Of a DNA stretch of 64,000 nucleotides, positions 52,147 through 64,000 are shown one piece after another (position 1 is the stretch's first letter; each line of letters begins with the position of its first letter). Position numbers and translations under genes: made by a program. The stretch comes from an uncultured Caproiciproducens sp. (GTDB lineage: Bacteria; Bacillota; Clostridia; Oscillospirales; Acutalibacteraceae): positions 944,661 to 1,008,660 of the forward strand of contig NZ_OY761810.1 of NCBI RefSeq assembly GCF_963664915.1, read 5' to 3'. Below the pieces are notes generated by a model, which ran no database searches, was not told the DNA's origin, and saw only the letters and a list, made by a program, of their open reading frames with translations.

Positions 52147-52175
52147 AAAACAGCCACCCTATTGGGTGACTGCTT
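52147..52175 (-). terminator. Terminator of the solitary 5S rRNA gene
   Basis: CAGTCACCC/GGGTGGCTG (with one G-T) and AATA loop is followed by TTTTTTTA on the minus strand, a few bases after the 5S 3' end. Confidence 0.85.
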
Positions 52176-52181
52176 TATCGT

Positions 52182-52297
<116 letters not shown>

Positions 52298-52326
52298 TAT
52301 TTTTTACCGTTTCGTTTGACGACTTG

Positions 52327-52332
52327 ATTATA
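52327..52332 (-). promoter_or_regulatory. Probable -10 box for the 5S rRNA
   Basis: TATAAT on the minus strand, about 30 bases before the 5S 5' end. No consensus -35 at 17 bases; TTGCTT is 20 bases away. Confidence 0.4.
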
Positions 52333-52475
52333 ATACCACCATCCCCGACAAAAAGCAAGCGATTTTTAAAAATAAATTAACTTTTTATTACACCAAAGTA
52401 AACTCTTACCTATTATGCCCCGTTAAAACTGTTTTATACGAATTCCAGACGAAATTTATTAAAGTTTTTGCTGAA

Positions 52476-54089
52476 TCAACTGTTTATTTCTGCTGAGCTC
52501 AGCACATTGCGGCAGGCCGCGAAGATTCCGATGGAAACCAGCACATTGCTTACAAAGATCGGCATTCCCAATAAAATGGCAGGAATATCCTTGAAAATCA
52601 CATAAAGCGCCACGCTCATGCCTACTCCCGGCAGCAACAGCACGCCAAGGATCAGCATATACACAAACATGATTACTCCCTTGTTCACCATCTGCCCGAA
52701 CACCCTTTGTGAAAGGACGTTTCCGGCCGTGTAGATGAATCCCATTGAAGCGTAGATCAGCATACAGATCAGGGCCGTAGCCGGATTTGCGCGCAGGATC
52801 AGACACAGCACGGTAAAAATGATTACGCCGTCTATCACCGGCGTAAGAATGGTCGAAAGGCTCGCCCAGAACAATTTTGCAAACGGTTTTTCCGGTACCA
52901 AATAGATGTAGGGCTTCATCAGTTCCAGCGTCCAGTCGCCCGAAGCGTTAAAGAAAAACAGAATGTAGCTGCTCATGGCAAGCGCAATCGCCAATAAAAT
53001 TCCGCCCGACATCCCATCTCCGTCGGCAGCGGTCAGTTTTTGCAGTACGGCGACCATAATAATATTAATGATCAGCAGCACAATGCTGGAGGTGCGGATA
53101 AAGGGAACCCGGTTTCTTCGCTTCATTTCACGGATATGCTTGAAGAAAAAGACATTCGCGCCCCAACCGTGCCAAATCCCGGTATCCGTTACCCGCAGCA
53201 GTTTGCTTTTCATGCTGCGTACTCCGGCCGTATTCCCGCCTTTTACCGCCTGTCTTAATTCAAAGGTGCTTTCGGTTGTCTGAAGTACATCTTCATAATA
53301 ATCTGAGTCGCTCTTTGCAAACAGGAAGATGCTGCCCACAATCGTTGCTGCGTTTAAGACGGCATATAGAATGATGCGTGCCGTATCCGCGTTCATGACT
53401 GCGAAAACCAGCCCTTTGATCCAGCCGACAATAGGGGCGTATTCAATGTACGGGGAAGCAATGGCAGCAAAGAGCGCCTCTTGGTTCGCACCATGAAACC
53501 AAAAGCTGCTCAGGGCAAACGCCGCTATCACGGCGATTTCACCATAAAGAAGAATTTTCACCGTGCTGATTCTTTCCGGGCGGCCGCTAGAAAAGCTGTA
53601 AACAAGCAGGGTGATCAGCTGGATGGTAAATACCATCAGCGCTATACCGCCCACAATCGCCACAACCTGCCATACGGTCACTCCAAAAAGATTGATTGCC
53701 ATTCCTGTATAAAACAGAAGAAATATCATCATAAAAATACTGGATGCCATCTGTTTGACCAACCCGTAAGCAAGAATCTTTTTAGAAGAGATAGGCGAAA
53801 CAAACAGAAAGTTCACATCAGACATTTTAAAGAAAGTGGCGCCGCTCTTCAGCCCGCTTAATATGCTTGGTACCGTAATAAACAGCAGGGCTGCCCAATA
53901 AACCCCGTGAAGGATTCTGATATCAAGATAGCTGCCGGGCGCACGGATTTCACGCTCGGATCCGCTTATCAGCGAAAAAGCAAGCATGCCCGCAACAAAA
54001 ATATATAGAATCAGTCTTGCCGGGTGATGAATCATATCGACGACGGCATTCTTAATACCTTTTCTTACCAAATATAAAATCGCTCTCAT
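52476..54089 (-). CDS. ABC-type exporter permease subunit
   Basis: A 537-aa protein with about 12-14 membrane helices and no ATP-binding motif. It matches the putative ABC exporter family (about 500-550 aa, two groups of helices around a loop near 250-320). It begins with the ABC-2-like head RAILYLVRKGIKNAVVDMIHHPARLIL. It overlaps the ATP-binding gene by 4 bases, so the two form one transporter. The substrate is unknown; genes of this kind are common in Clostridia as lantibiotic-like or housekeeping exporters. Confidence 0.8.
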   Translation of the reverse strand: MRAILYLVRKGIKNAVVDMIHHPARLILYIFVAGMLAFSLISGSEREIRAPGSYLDIRILHGVYWAALLFITVPSILSGLKSGATFFKMSDVNFLFVSPISSKKILAYGLVKQMASSIFMMIFLLFYTGMAINLFGVTVWQVVAIVGGIALMVFTIQLITLLVYSFSSGRPERISTVKILLYGEIAVIAAFALSSFWFHGANQEALFAAIASPYIEYAPIVGWIKGLVFAVMNADTARIILYAVLNAATIVGSIFLFAKSDSDYYEDVLQTTESTFELRQAVKGGNTAGVRSMKSKLLRVTDTGIWHGWGANVFFFKHIREMKRRNRVPFIRTSSIVLLIINIIMVAVLQKLTAADGDGMSGGILLAIALAMSSYILFFFNASGDWTLELMKPYIYLVPEKPFAKLFWASLSTILTPVIDGVIIFTVLCLILRANPATALICMLIYASMGFIYTAGNVLSQRVFGQMVNKGVIMFVYMLILGVLLLPGVGMSVALYVIFKDIPAILLGMPIFVSNVLVSIGIFAACRNVLSSAEINS

Positions 54090-54805
54090 CGCACAACCCC
54101 GCCCGTCTGCGCACCTTCCGTAATGGAAAAGAAGAGTTGCTCCAAATCTTCCCCGGTGCTCTCAATTTCGGCGCGCGTGCGGTTCACGGCGATTTTTCCG
54201 TTCATCATAATCAACGCCTTGTCCCAAAACTCCCTCACACTGTCGAGCATATGCGTGCTGACCAGAATGGCACAGCCGCTGCTGCGCAGTTCCATAAGCA
54301 TCGTTTTCAATTCCTTTATTGCGTGGGGGTCCAGCCCGATTAAAGGCTCATCCATTAAGATCACCTTTGGTTCAGGCAGCAGCGCACAGCATATGCTGAG
54401 CTTTTGCTGCATTCCTTTGGAAAGCTCTTTGCCGAGCTTTTTACGCAAGTCGTCAAGTTCCATACGAACAAGTAAATTTTTCGATTTTTCTTTCCAGTCT
54501 TCCACTCTATACGCCCGAGCAATAAATTCCATATGCTCATACACAGTCAGTGTTTCAATCGGTGCCGGTATTTCCGGAATATAGCCGAAATTCCGTTTTG
54601 CTTCCACGCTTTTATTCGGGTAGCCGCAAACAGAAATATTTCCGTTGAAACGCAGGAGTCCCGCAATGCACTTAATCGCCGTTGACTTTCCTGCGCCGTT
54701 CGGGCCGACCAGCACGGCAATTTCACCCGCGTTTACCTTAAAATTTAAATTATCATTAGCTAATACGTTCCTGTACTTTTTTGTTAAGTTCAATACTTCA
54801 AGCAT
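54086..54805 (-). CDS. ABC transporter ATP-binding protein
   Basis: A 239-aa nucleotide-binding subunit. Walker A is GPNGAGKST near 34-42; the Q-loop is in FGYIPEIPAP; the signature motif appears as LSKGMQQKLSICCAL near 134-148; Walker B is VILMDEPLIGLDP near 153-165; the H-loop is STHMLDS. It is coupled by a 4-base overlap to the permease. Both belong to a CcmA-like export subfamily. The zinc-ribbon gene lies 42 bases upstream. Confidence 0.93.
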   Translation of the reverse strand: MLEVLNLTKKYRNVLANDNLNFKVNAGEIAVLVGPNGAGKSTAIKCIAGLLRFNGNISVCGYPNKSVEAKRNFGYIPEIPAPIETLTVYEHMEFIARAYRVEDWKEKSKNLLVRMELDDLRKKLGKELSKGMQQKLSICCALLPEPKVILMDEPLIGLDPHAIKELKTMLMELRSSGCAILVSTHMLDSVREFWDKALIMMNGKIAVNRTRAEIESTGEDLEQLFFSITEGAQTGGVVR

Positions 54806-54847
54806 GTATACCCTCCAAGTTTCCGTTTATTGCAGATTCTATATTGA

Positions 54848-55360
54848 TTAATAGTAGATTGAATTTCCACTGACCGAAAAAATGTTTGCCGCAAAGCTGA
54901 CAACACACACAATCGCGGTAAGAATCACTACGCCGGTCAGCACAATGGCAATGATGAACAACACTTTCGCACGGTGCGCCTGCTGCGCCGCCATTGGATT
55001 TGCATTTTGAGTTGAATTCTGATTGGGTGCGCCGCATCTGGGACAGTTCATATCATAAAAGTAATGTCTGAACCCGCAGTTCGGGCACGCAACAAAGCTT
55101 CTTGACGAATTTCGTACACAAAGATATATGATTCCCGGAATCAAGCCTAAAAACCCTATCAAAAGGCCCCACATGACCGCGTCTGGATTCGACTTAGCGC
55201 AGGCATCATGATAAGCCGCAAGAGCAAACAGCACCCGTGAGGCGAGTGCAAGCAAGCTGATTGTCAACATGATTAAAACCACACCGACTCCTGCCGACGC
55301 AACAGAGGCAACGCCTCCATTTATGTACCCATGTGTAAACAGTAAATTAATAAAATTCAT
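54848..55360 (-). CDS. Membrane protein with an internal zinc ribbon
   Basis: A 170-aa protein from ATG 55360 (GGAAGGTGG upstream). Helices at about 14-45 and 60-80 are followed by a cytosolic zinc ribbon CPNCGFRHYFYDMNCPRCG (about 92-110). A Gln/Asn-rich linker and a last helix near 132-158 complete it. Such zinc-ribbon membrane proteins are often of unknown role; here it precedes an ABC exporter on the same transcript, so it may be an accessory. Confidence 0.75.
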   Translation of the reverse strand: MNFINLLFTHGYINGGVASVASAGVGVVLIMLTISLLALASRVLFALAAYHDACAKSNPDAVMWGLLIGFLGLIPGIIYLCVRNSSRSFVACPNCGFRHYFYDMNCPRCGAPNQNSTQNANPMAAQQAHRAKVLFIIAIVLTGVVILTAIVCVVSFAANIFSVSGNSIYY

Positions 55361-55399
55361 CGCATGTCCACCTTCCGTCTGTATTAAAGAATTAATACA

Positions 55400-55428
55400 A
55401 TAATACAACAAAACGCCGTAAAAGTCAA
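55400..55428 (-). promoter_or_regulatory. Promoter of the zinc-ribbon/ABC operon
   Basis: TTGACT (55428-55423), 17 bases, TATTAT (55405-55400) on the minus strand. It lies directly after the rRNA operon terminator, so the ABC operon does not depend on readthrough. Confidence 0.7.
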
Positions 55429-55462
55429 ATAGATACCATTTTTTAGCATTTCATTTTAAACA

Positions 55463-55494
55463 CAAAAAAACCCATCCGAAAGGATAGGTTTATT
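55463..55494 (-). terminator. Terminator of the 16S-23S operon
   Basis: AAACCTATCC/GGATGGGTTT (one G-T) with a TTTC loop is followed by TTTTTTG on the minus strand. Confidence 0.8.
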
Positions 55495-55498
55495 ATTA

Positions 55499-55520
55499 TA
55501 CACTGAAAACTGAATAAAGT
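55499..55520 (-). other. 23S rRNA processing stem, 3' arm
   Basis: The minus-strand text CTTTATTCAGTTTTCAGTGT after the 23S gene is complementary to ACATTGAAAACTGAATAAAG before it (58489-58509) with one G-U pair. The long stem brackets the 23S RNA and is the usual RNase III-type processing substrate. Confidence 0.8.
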
Positions 55521-55563
55521 AAAGAAACAGAGCGGGAAAGAGGGTGTACCAAGAAAAACTTAT

Positions 55564-58401
<2,838 letters not shown>

Positions 58402-58770
58402 ATGTGTGTCTTTCTTGGTTCTTCTTTAAAAATTGTAGATTTTATCATTTAAAATAACAAGTTATTTTTCTCGCTTTATCTGCTTCTTCTTTATTCAGTT
58501 TTCAATGTACACCGACGCAGTCGGCTTCGTCACGGATTAACCTGCATGTTACTGCAACTTAAATGCACGCGAACTTTTCCTTTGTGCGTCATTTGACATA
58601 CAATATGCTTTTATCATAACAATTCCAACATACCGTATGTATTTCCAGATTCTTCGGAAGTGTCTTTCGACTGTCCCGCCTCACCTGTTTTGATGACATT
58701 CCTCCGTTACGCGGGCGTCAAACTGAATATTCCATCAATCTTTTCGCGCGGCATAAACGGACTGTGTCCG
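58402..58770 (-). other. Spacer between tRNA-Ile and 23S
   Basis: Contains the 5' arm of the 23S processing stem (58489-58509) and AT-rich text. No further gene is seen. Confidence 0.7.
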
Positions 58771-58847
<77 letters not shown>

Positions 58848-58991
58848 ATATTCACTGGCTAGAGGCTATCCGGTTATCCTTGTGCCCATATAGCCACATT
58901 GTCGCAAACTTAATCAACGGTCGTTTTCGCGTGCTTCAATTTGATGTTTCCATCCAATCTTACCCGTGAATTGACCGCGGACTCTGTCCGC

Positions 58992-59067
58992 TGGTGGAGA
59001 TTAACGGGATCGAACCGTTGACCTCCTGCTTGCAAAGCAGGCGCTCTCCCAGCTGAGCTAAACCCCC
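58992..59067 (-). tRNA. tRNA-Ala (anticodon TGC)
   Basis: 76 nt with encoded CCA. Acceptor GGGGGTT pairs with AATCTCC (two wobble pairs); anticodon loop TTTGCAA gives TGC. In transcription order this tRNA comes before tRNA-Ile, the reverse of the common Ile-Ala order. Confidence 0.97.
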
Positions 59068-59252
59068 ATGTTTGAATCCATAATGCTTACGCATCATGAA
59101 CTATTTACTTGCGGATACTCATTTGAGTTGTTCTTCTCTCGTATTCCACTATTTTTAGAAAGCTCTTAACCTGTTTATGGTGTTACGCGTGCACTTTGCC
59201 GACCTTTTCAGATCCGCTCTGTGCGCGGCATGACACCGGACTCGGTCCGGGG

Positions 59253-59271
59253 CCTTCAAAATTAAACAACG
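59253..59271 (-). other. 16S rRNA processing stem, 3' arm
   Basis: CGTTGTTTAATTTTGAAGG (minus strand) pairs with CCTTGAAAATTAAACAACG in the leader (61088-61106) with one mismatch. The stem brackets the 16S RNA. Confidence 0.8.
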
Positions 59272-59341
59272 ATTCGAATTATTTCTTCCGTAACTCCGAC
59301 CTTGGATGTTAGACCGGCATTTTCAGCTGGTCAGTTCTCCA

Positions 59342-60912
<1,571 letters not shown>

Positions 60913-61223
60913 ATTGTATATAATCACCCTTGCGGATGTTTATACCGATTTTTCAGAGTCTTTGAATAGCTCTAAAATACGATACACTAACGTGTATTTT
61001 GTTGGCTTTTTTGAAGAGTGCCAACTCTCTTTGTCCGAAAGTACATTTAAACTCTCAAATAAATTACGGGTTATTTTAATTCTTCTTCGTTGTTTAATTT
61101 TCAAGGTCCTGTTTGACTAAACTCCGCATCCGCTCTGCGTTTCCGCCGCATCCGCTTCCTTTTGTCGTTTGCGTCTTTCGTAAGGCGCTTATGTATAATA
61201 CCAAATACAACACCGTAAGTCAA
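60913..61223 (-). other. rRNA leader
   Basis: Runs from the promoter to the 16S 5' end. It contains the 5' arm of the 16S processing stem (61088-61106). Otherwise AT-rich, with no gene. Confidence 0.7.
61195..61223 (-). promoter_or_regulatory. rRNA operon promoter
   Basis: TTGACT (61223-61218) and TATTAT (61200-61195) are 17 bases apart on the minus strand, with a run of A/T upstream that fits an UP-like element. Confidence 0.75.
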
Positions 61224-61400
61224 CCCTTTTTGCAAAGTTTTTTAACATTTCTTTAACATTTCTCTTTTTCTCGTCTTGTTCAGGCATTAACTCCCTGTTT
61301 CTTTCTGTTTTGCCGTGCGTTTTTGTGAATCTTTTAATATTTAAGCGCGTTCGGGATAAAATGCCGCCGCTAGGGAAAAATTTTGAAAGAGGTGTTCAAT

Positions 61401-62081
61401 ATGGAAAAGAAATTCAAATATGTTTGGGCAATTGTCGTTGTCGTTTTGGTAAACATCCTTGTTATATCCATTGTTACCAATCTGGGCGGATCGGTACTGA
61501 CCCTTTCCAAAGTAGGCTCACAGGGATCCGAAGTCAAAAGTATCCAAACGAAATTGAAAGATCAAGGATATTATAAGGGCAAAGTCGACGGGATTTTCGG
61601 CAGCGGTACAAAGAGCGCCGTCATCAGCTTTCAAAAGGCCAAAGGCTTGACCGCCGACGGAATTGCCGGCGATAAGACGCTGAAAGCACTGGGAGTCGGC
61701 GGTTCTGCGGGCGCACAGGGCGGTTTCAGCAGCAGTGACGTTACTCTGCTCGCACGCGTCACTTCGGCGGAATCGCGCGGAGAACCTTACACCGGGCAGG
61801 TTGCCGTCGCAGCGGTTATCCTGAACCGGATCCAGCATCCTTCGTTTCCCAACTCATTGGCCGGCGTTATTTATCAGCCCGGCGCGTTCAGTTGCCTGGA
61901 CGACGGCGGAATCAACGCGCCCATCTCCGACACCGCATACAAGGCCGCGCGCGACGCGATCAACGGATGGGATCCCTCAGGCGGCGCTATCTATTATTAT
62001 AACCCCGCCAAGGCCACCAGCAGTTGGATTTTCTCCCGTCCCGTTATTACGGTAATCGGCGACCACCGTTTTTGCAGCTAG
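61401..62081 (+). CDS. sleB: Spore cortex-lytic enzyme (SleB-like)
   Basis: Probably a lytic transglycosylase that degrades spore cortex during germination, or a vegetative homologue. The 226-aa protein has one N-terminal helix (about 7-30), a peptidoglycan-binding domain (about 38-95; GSEVKSIQTKLKDQGYYKGKVDGIFGSGTKSAV) and a Hydrolase_2 (SleB catalytic) domain (about 113-226; ARVTSAESRGEPYTGQVAVAAVILNRIQ, catalytic Glu). Canonical SleB is about 300 aa, so this is a short form without a classical signal. The ATG at 61401 has AGAGGTG at eight bases. Confidence 0.85.
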   Translation: MEKKFKYVWAIVVVVLVNILVISIVTNLGGSVLTLSKVGSQGSEVKSIQTKLKDQGYYKGKVDGIFGSGTKSAVISFQKAKGLTADGIAGDKTLKALGVGGSAGAQGGFSSSDVTLLARVTSAESRGEPYTGQVAVAAVILNRIQHPSFPNSLAGVIYQPGAFSCLDDGGINAPISDTAYKAARDAINGWDPSGGAIYYYNPAKATSSWIFSRPVITVIGDHRFCS

Positions 62082-62102
62082 TTGGTTTATCTTCCTATTA
62101 TA

Positions 62103-62146
62103 GCATTGGCGCAGAACGTATTGATCGTTCTGCGCCAATTTGTTAA
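62103..62146 (+). terminator. Terminator between sleB-like and GH25 genes
   Basis: TTGGCGCAGAACG/CGTTCTGCGCCAA, a 13-bp perfect stem, is followed by TTTGTT. It may work for both convergent genes. Confidence 0.85.
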
Positions 62147-62177
62147 TCAATTGATGATATAATGTTGGGCTGTTTTA

Positions 62178-63371
62178 CTATGCCACGGTCACAACGCACC
62201 GGCGCACGGGACTTTGATTGGGCCTCACAGAATAGATTGAGGTAGTACCGCCCTTGACGCCCGTGACCTTTACATAATAGCTGCCGTTTTGCAGCTTCTG
62301 GGATACAATTTTAACTACGCCGGAATTGCCGGCCGTAAAGATTGGTTTATCGGATATTCCATTCGGAGTAAATTTAAACTGATAGCTCTGGCCGGATTTC
62401 AGCGTCAGCGACGAGCCGGTGTCGGAAAGGATGGACGTATCCGCGGGAGCCTGTGTTCCGGAAGGATAATTCACATAGGAATAGTCCAGATCGACTGCCG
62501 CGTTGATTCCTGCAACAATACCAGTATTGCTGTACTGCCACATCGTGTATGCGCTGCTGTAATTCGGTGCCGCAACATCGTAATGCGCTACCCATTTATC
62601 ATAAGCGTTCAATGCGGGACTGTTTAGATTGGTATTCAACAGACTTGCATTGCTGTAAAGACCCGTTTTATATCCTGCATTTGTAATCGTACTGCAAAAC
62701 GCGGTGACAATTGCCGCGAGCTGGTCGCTCGTCATGGCAGTATGTAAATCATCGTGCTCAACATCAAAGAAAACAGGATAACCCAAATGACGTCCATTCA
62801 GAATGCTGAGGCACATCTGTGCTTCCTGTACGGCTATCTCCGGCGTAGTTGCGTAACTGACATGATAAGCGCCGACTTTGACTCCATTGGCAACAGCGTT
62901 GTCGTAATTGGTGCTGAAACAGGTGTCGGTCTGCGTCTCAGGTAATTCATTGCCGTAGCCGGTGCGCAAAATGGCAAAGTCCACCCCGCTGGCTTTCACG
63001 GCTGCCCAATCAACCACGCCCTGATGCTGCGATACGTCAATGCCCTTCAAAGCAACGTGCACCTCACAGGCCGCGCTCCGGCCGTCCGCCGTTTTCACCG
63101 TAACGATCGTCCTGCCCAAACCTACCGCAGTCACGAGGCCGTTGCTCACTGTCGCCGCACCCGGATTGGTCGAAGACCAGAAGACCCCCTGCGCGGGGTT
63201 CCCGCCGTCGCTGACCGTAAGCGTCGCACATTCCCCCGTTTTCAGGGCAAGGCTTGCGCTGCTGAGCGTCAGTGTGCTCACAGCAGTATCTGTTTCCGCA
63301 GCAAAAGCCGTTGTACTGAATGATACGGCCATAGCAAATACAAGGATAAGGGCGACCCAATTTCTTTTCAT
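62178..63371 (-). CDS. GH25 lysozyme with Ig-like domains
   Basis: A 397-aa secreted muramidase that cleaves peptidoglycan. From ATG 63371 (GGAGG seven bases upstream): signal peptide to about residue 27; a Big_2-like domain (about 30-105); a glycoside hydrolase 25 domain (about 105-300) with GIDVSQHQGVVDWAAVK and the catalytic Asp/Glu in FFDVEHDD; and a C-terminal Ig-like domain (about 310-397) with SGQSYQFKF and GGTTSIYSV. The order of beta-sandwich, muramidase and beta-sandwich suggests wall attachment. Neighbours include the SleB-like gene. Confidence 0.92.
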   Translation of the reverse strand: MKRNWVALILVFAMAVSFSTTAFAAETDTAVSTLTLSSASLALKTGECATLTVSDGGNPAQGVFWSSTNPGAATVSNGLVTAVGLGRTIVTVKTADGRSAACEVHVALKGIDVSQHQGVVDWAAVKASGVDFAILRTGYGNELPETQTDTCFSTNYDNAVANGVKVGAYHVSYATTPEIAVQEAQMCLSILNGRHLGYPVFFDVEHDDLHTAMTSDQLAAIVTAFCSTITNAGYKTGLYSNASLLNTNLNSPALNAYDKWVAHYDVAAPNYSSAYTMWQYSNTGIVAGINAAVDLDYSYVNYPSGTQAPADTSILSDTGSSLTLKSGQSYQFKFTPNGISDKPIFTAGNSGVVKIVSQKLQNGSYYVKVTGVKGGTTSIYSVRPNQSPVRRCVVTVA

Positions 63372-63573
63372 GATTGTTCCTCCATTGGCTTCTTCATATT
63401 TTTCCCGCATAATTAAGTAAAAGATCATGGTTTTTAGATCAATTATCGTTCTATCGGGAGAATGTCATAATATGGTAATTTGTAATTTATATTATATTCC
63501 ATTCTCCGCTCCTGTCAAGGGAAGCAATTATAAAGGAACGCCCAAAGATCCGGCACGGCACAAAGATCTAAAA

Positions 63574-63616
63574 ACAAAAAAAGGACCCTTTCGGCGGTCA
63601 CCGAAAAGGTCCTTCT
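63574..63616 (-). terminator. Terminator after the partial right-edge gene
   Basis: AAGGACC-TTTCGG pairs with CCGAAA-GGTCCTT (one unpaired base) and is followed by TTTTTTTGTTTTT on the minus strand. Confidence 0.85.
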
Positions 63617-63625
63617 GTTTACGGA

Positions 63626-64000
63626 TTATTTTTTAAACGCTTTAAAAAGATTGGTGACCTCTTCCTGATGTTTCTTGTTTTCATCAGAAGTAGCGGTATC
63701 CTTATAAATCATAATATACTTACCGCTGTCGGAAACAACTGCCGGAACATCCTGGTTCATAAGGTTAAACTGATTTTTTGCTTTCACCTCATTCAAAATG
63801 GATGTTGCCTGACTGGACAGGTTTTCGGTGTCGAACTCATAAAGTTCAACGGTAACATTATTTTTTCCGTTATAAGCAAACACATACTTTGCACCGCTTT
63901 TAGCACCGATAAAATCCGCCTTCATTACTGTCGAAGTACCGGAAATTGCGGAATTCGCGGCAAGATATTTTTCCAAACCGGCTAGGTTGTCCTCCATATT
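63626..64000 (-). CDS. Partial secreted/lipoprotein-like protein at the right edge
   Basis: At least 124 codons; it may continue off the right edge, where a signal peptide would be expected. The visible part is a mixed alpha/beta domain: LAGLEKYLAANSAISGTSTVMKADFIG, then KYVFAYNGKNNVTVELYEF, and a final helix EEVTNLFKAFKK. A similar architecture is seen in the lipoprotein at 34799. No family is recognised. Confidence 0.6.
   Translation of the reverse strand, partial: NMEDNLAGLEKYLAANSAISGTSTVMKADFIGAKSGAKYVFAYNGKNNVTVELYEFDTENLSSQATSILNEVKAKNQFNLMNQDVPAVVSDSGKYIMIYKDTATSDENKKHQEEVTNLFKAFKK

Noticed and set aside
61310-61576. A plus-strand frame overlapping the start of sleB
   Set aside because: It is out of frame with sleB, has no ribosome site and ends within the coding region.

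Overview
The window looks like a chromosome segment of a spore-forming, fermentative member of the Clostridia, probably near the Ruminococcaceae/Oscillospiraceae (Caproiciproducens-like). The evidence is class III fructose-bisphosphatase, L-lactate dehydrogenase, spoVT, a SleB-type cortex-lytic enzyme, exosporium-like surface proteins, a Rex-type box, a BirA box, and rRNA/tRNA signatures. The genus is an inference from gene content, not from a database search.

Layout. 1-10.2 kb: edge of an NCS2 permease, fbp, mutY, an SDR enzyme, a Cof-type HAD phosphatase, a KdpDE-like two-component pair without kdpFABC, and an ldh-malic enzyme operon behind a Rex-like palindrome. 10.2-15.8 kb: TetR, RND/MMPL exporter and large secreted protein, with two operators over the promoter. 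15.85-16.06 kb: a likely unannotated small RNA gene. 16-22.4 kb: phosphoglucomutase, a phosphoesterase, three unrecognised small genes, a membrane protein, and proBA. 22.4-33.9 kb: the translation/RNA-processing operon rimP-nusA-ylxR-ylxQ-infB-rbfA-nrnA-truB-ribF-rpsO-pnp, in which nusA carries a one-base frameshift, followed by a palindrome-rich intergenic element. 33.9-39.2 kb: spoVT, a lipoprotein, a reduced Rnf-like cluster (C, D, E and A, without G or B, with a degenerate C), and rpe. 39.4-50.9 kb: accessory genes: small membrane proteins, a YabE-like 3D/G5 protein, pentapeptide/HxlR, a flavin-binding protein, MerR-TipAS, two spore-surface-like proteins, a lipoprotein, rplM-rpsI, bioY and a small XRE regulator. 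50.9-61.2 kb: DAHP synthase, a solitary 5S rRNA, an ABC exporter operon, and an rRNA operon (16S-tRNA-Ala-tRNA-Ile-23S), all on the minus strand. 61.4-64 kb: sleB-like, a GH25 lysozyme with Ig-like domains, and a partial gene.

Functional themes: central carbon and redox metabolism (fbp, ldh, malic enzyme, pgm, rpe, Rnf-like), ribosome and translation factors, spore biology, and cell-envelope export. The most interesting items are the reduced Rnf-like complex, the promoter-to-terminator small RNA at 15.89-16.02 kb, the hairpin-rich element at 22.65-22.74 kb, the three-gene small-protein cassette at 18.45-19.41 kb, accessory genes bounded by near-identical terminator repeats, the 5S rRNA gene separated from its operon, the extended 16S helix 6, and the nusA frameshift.
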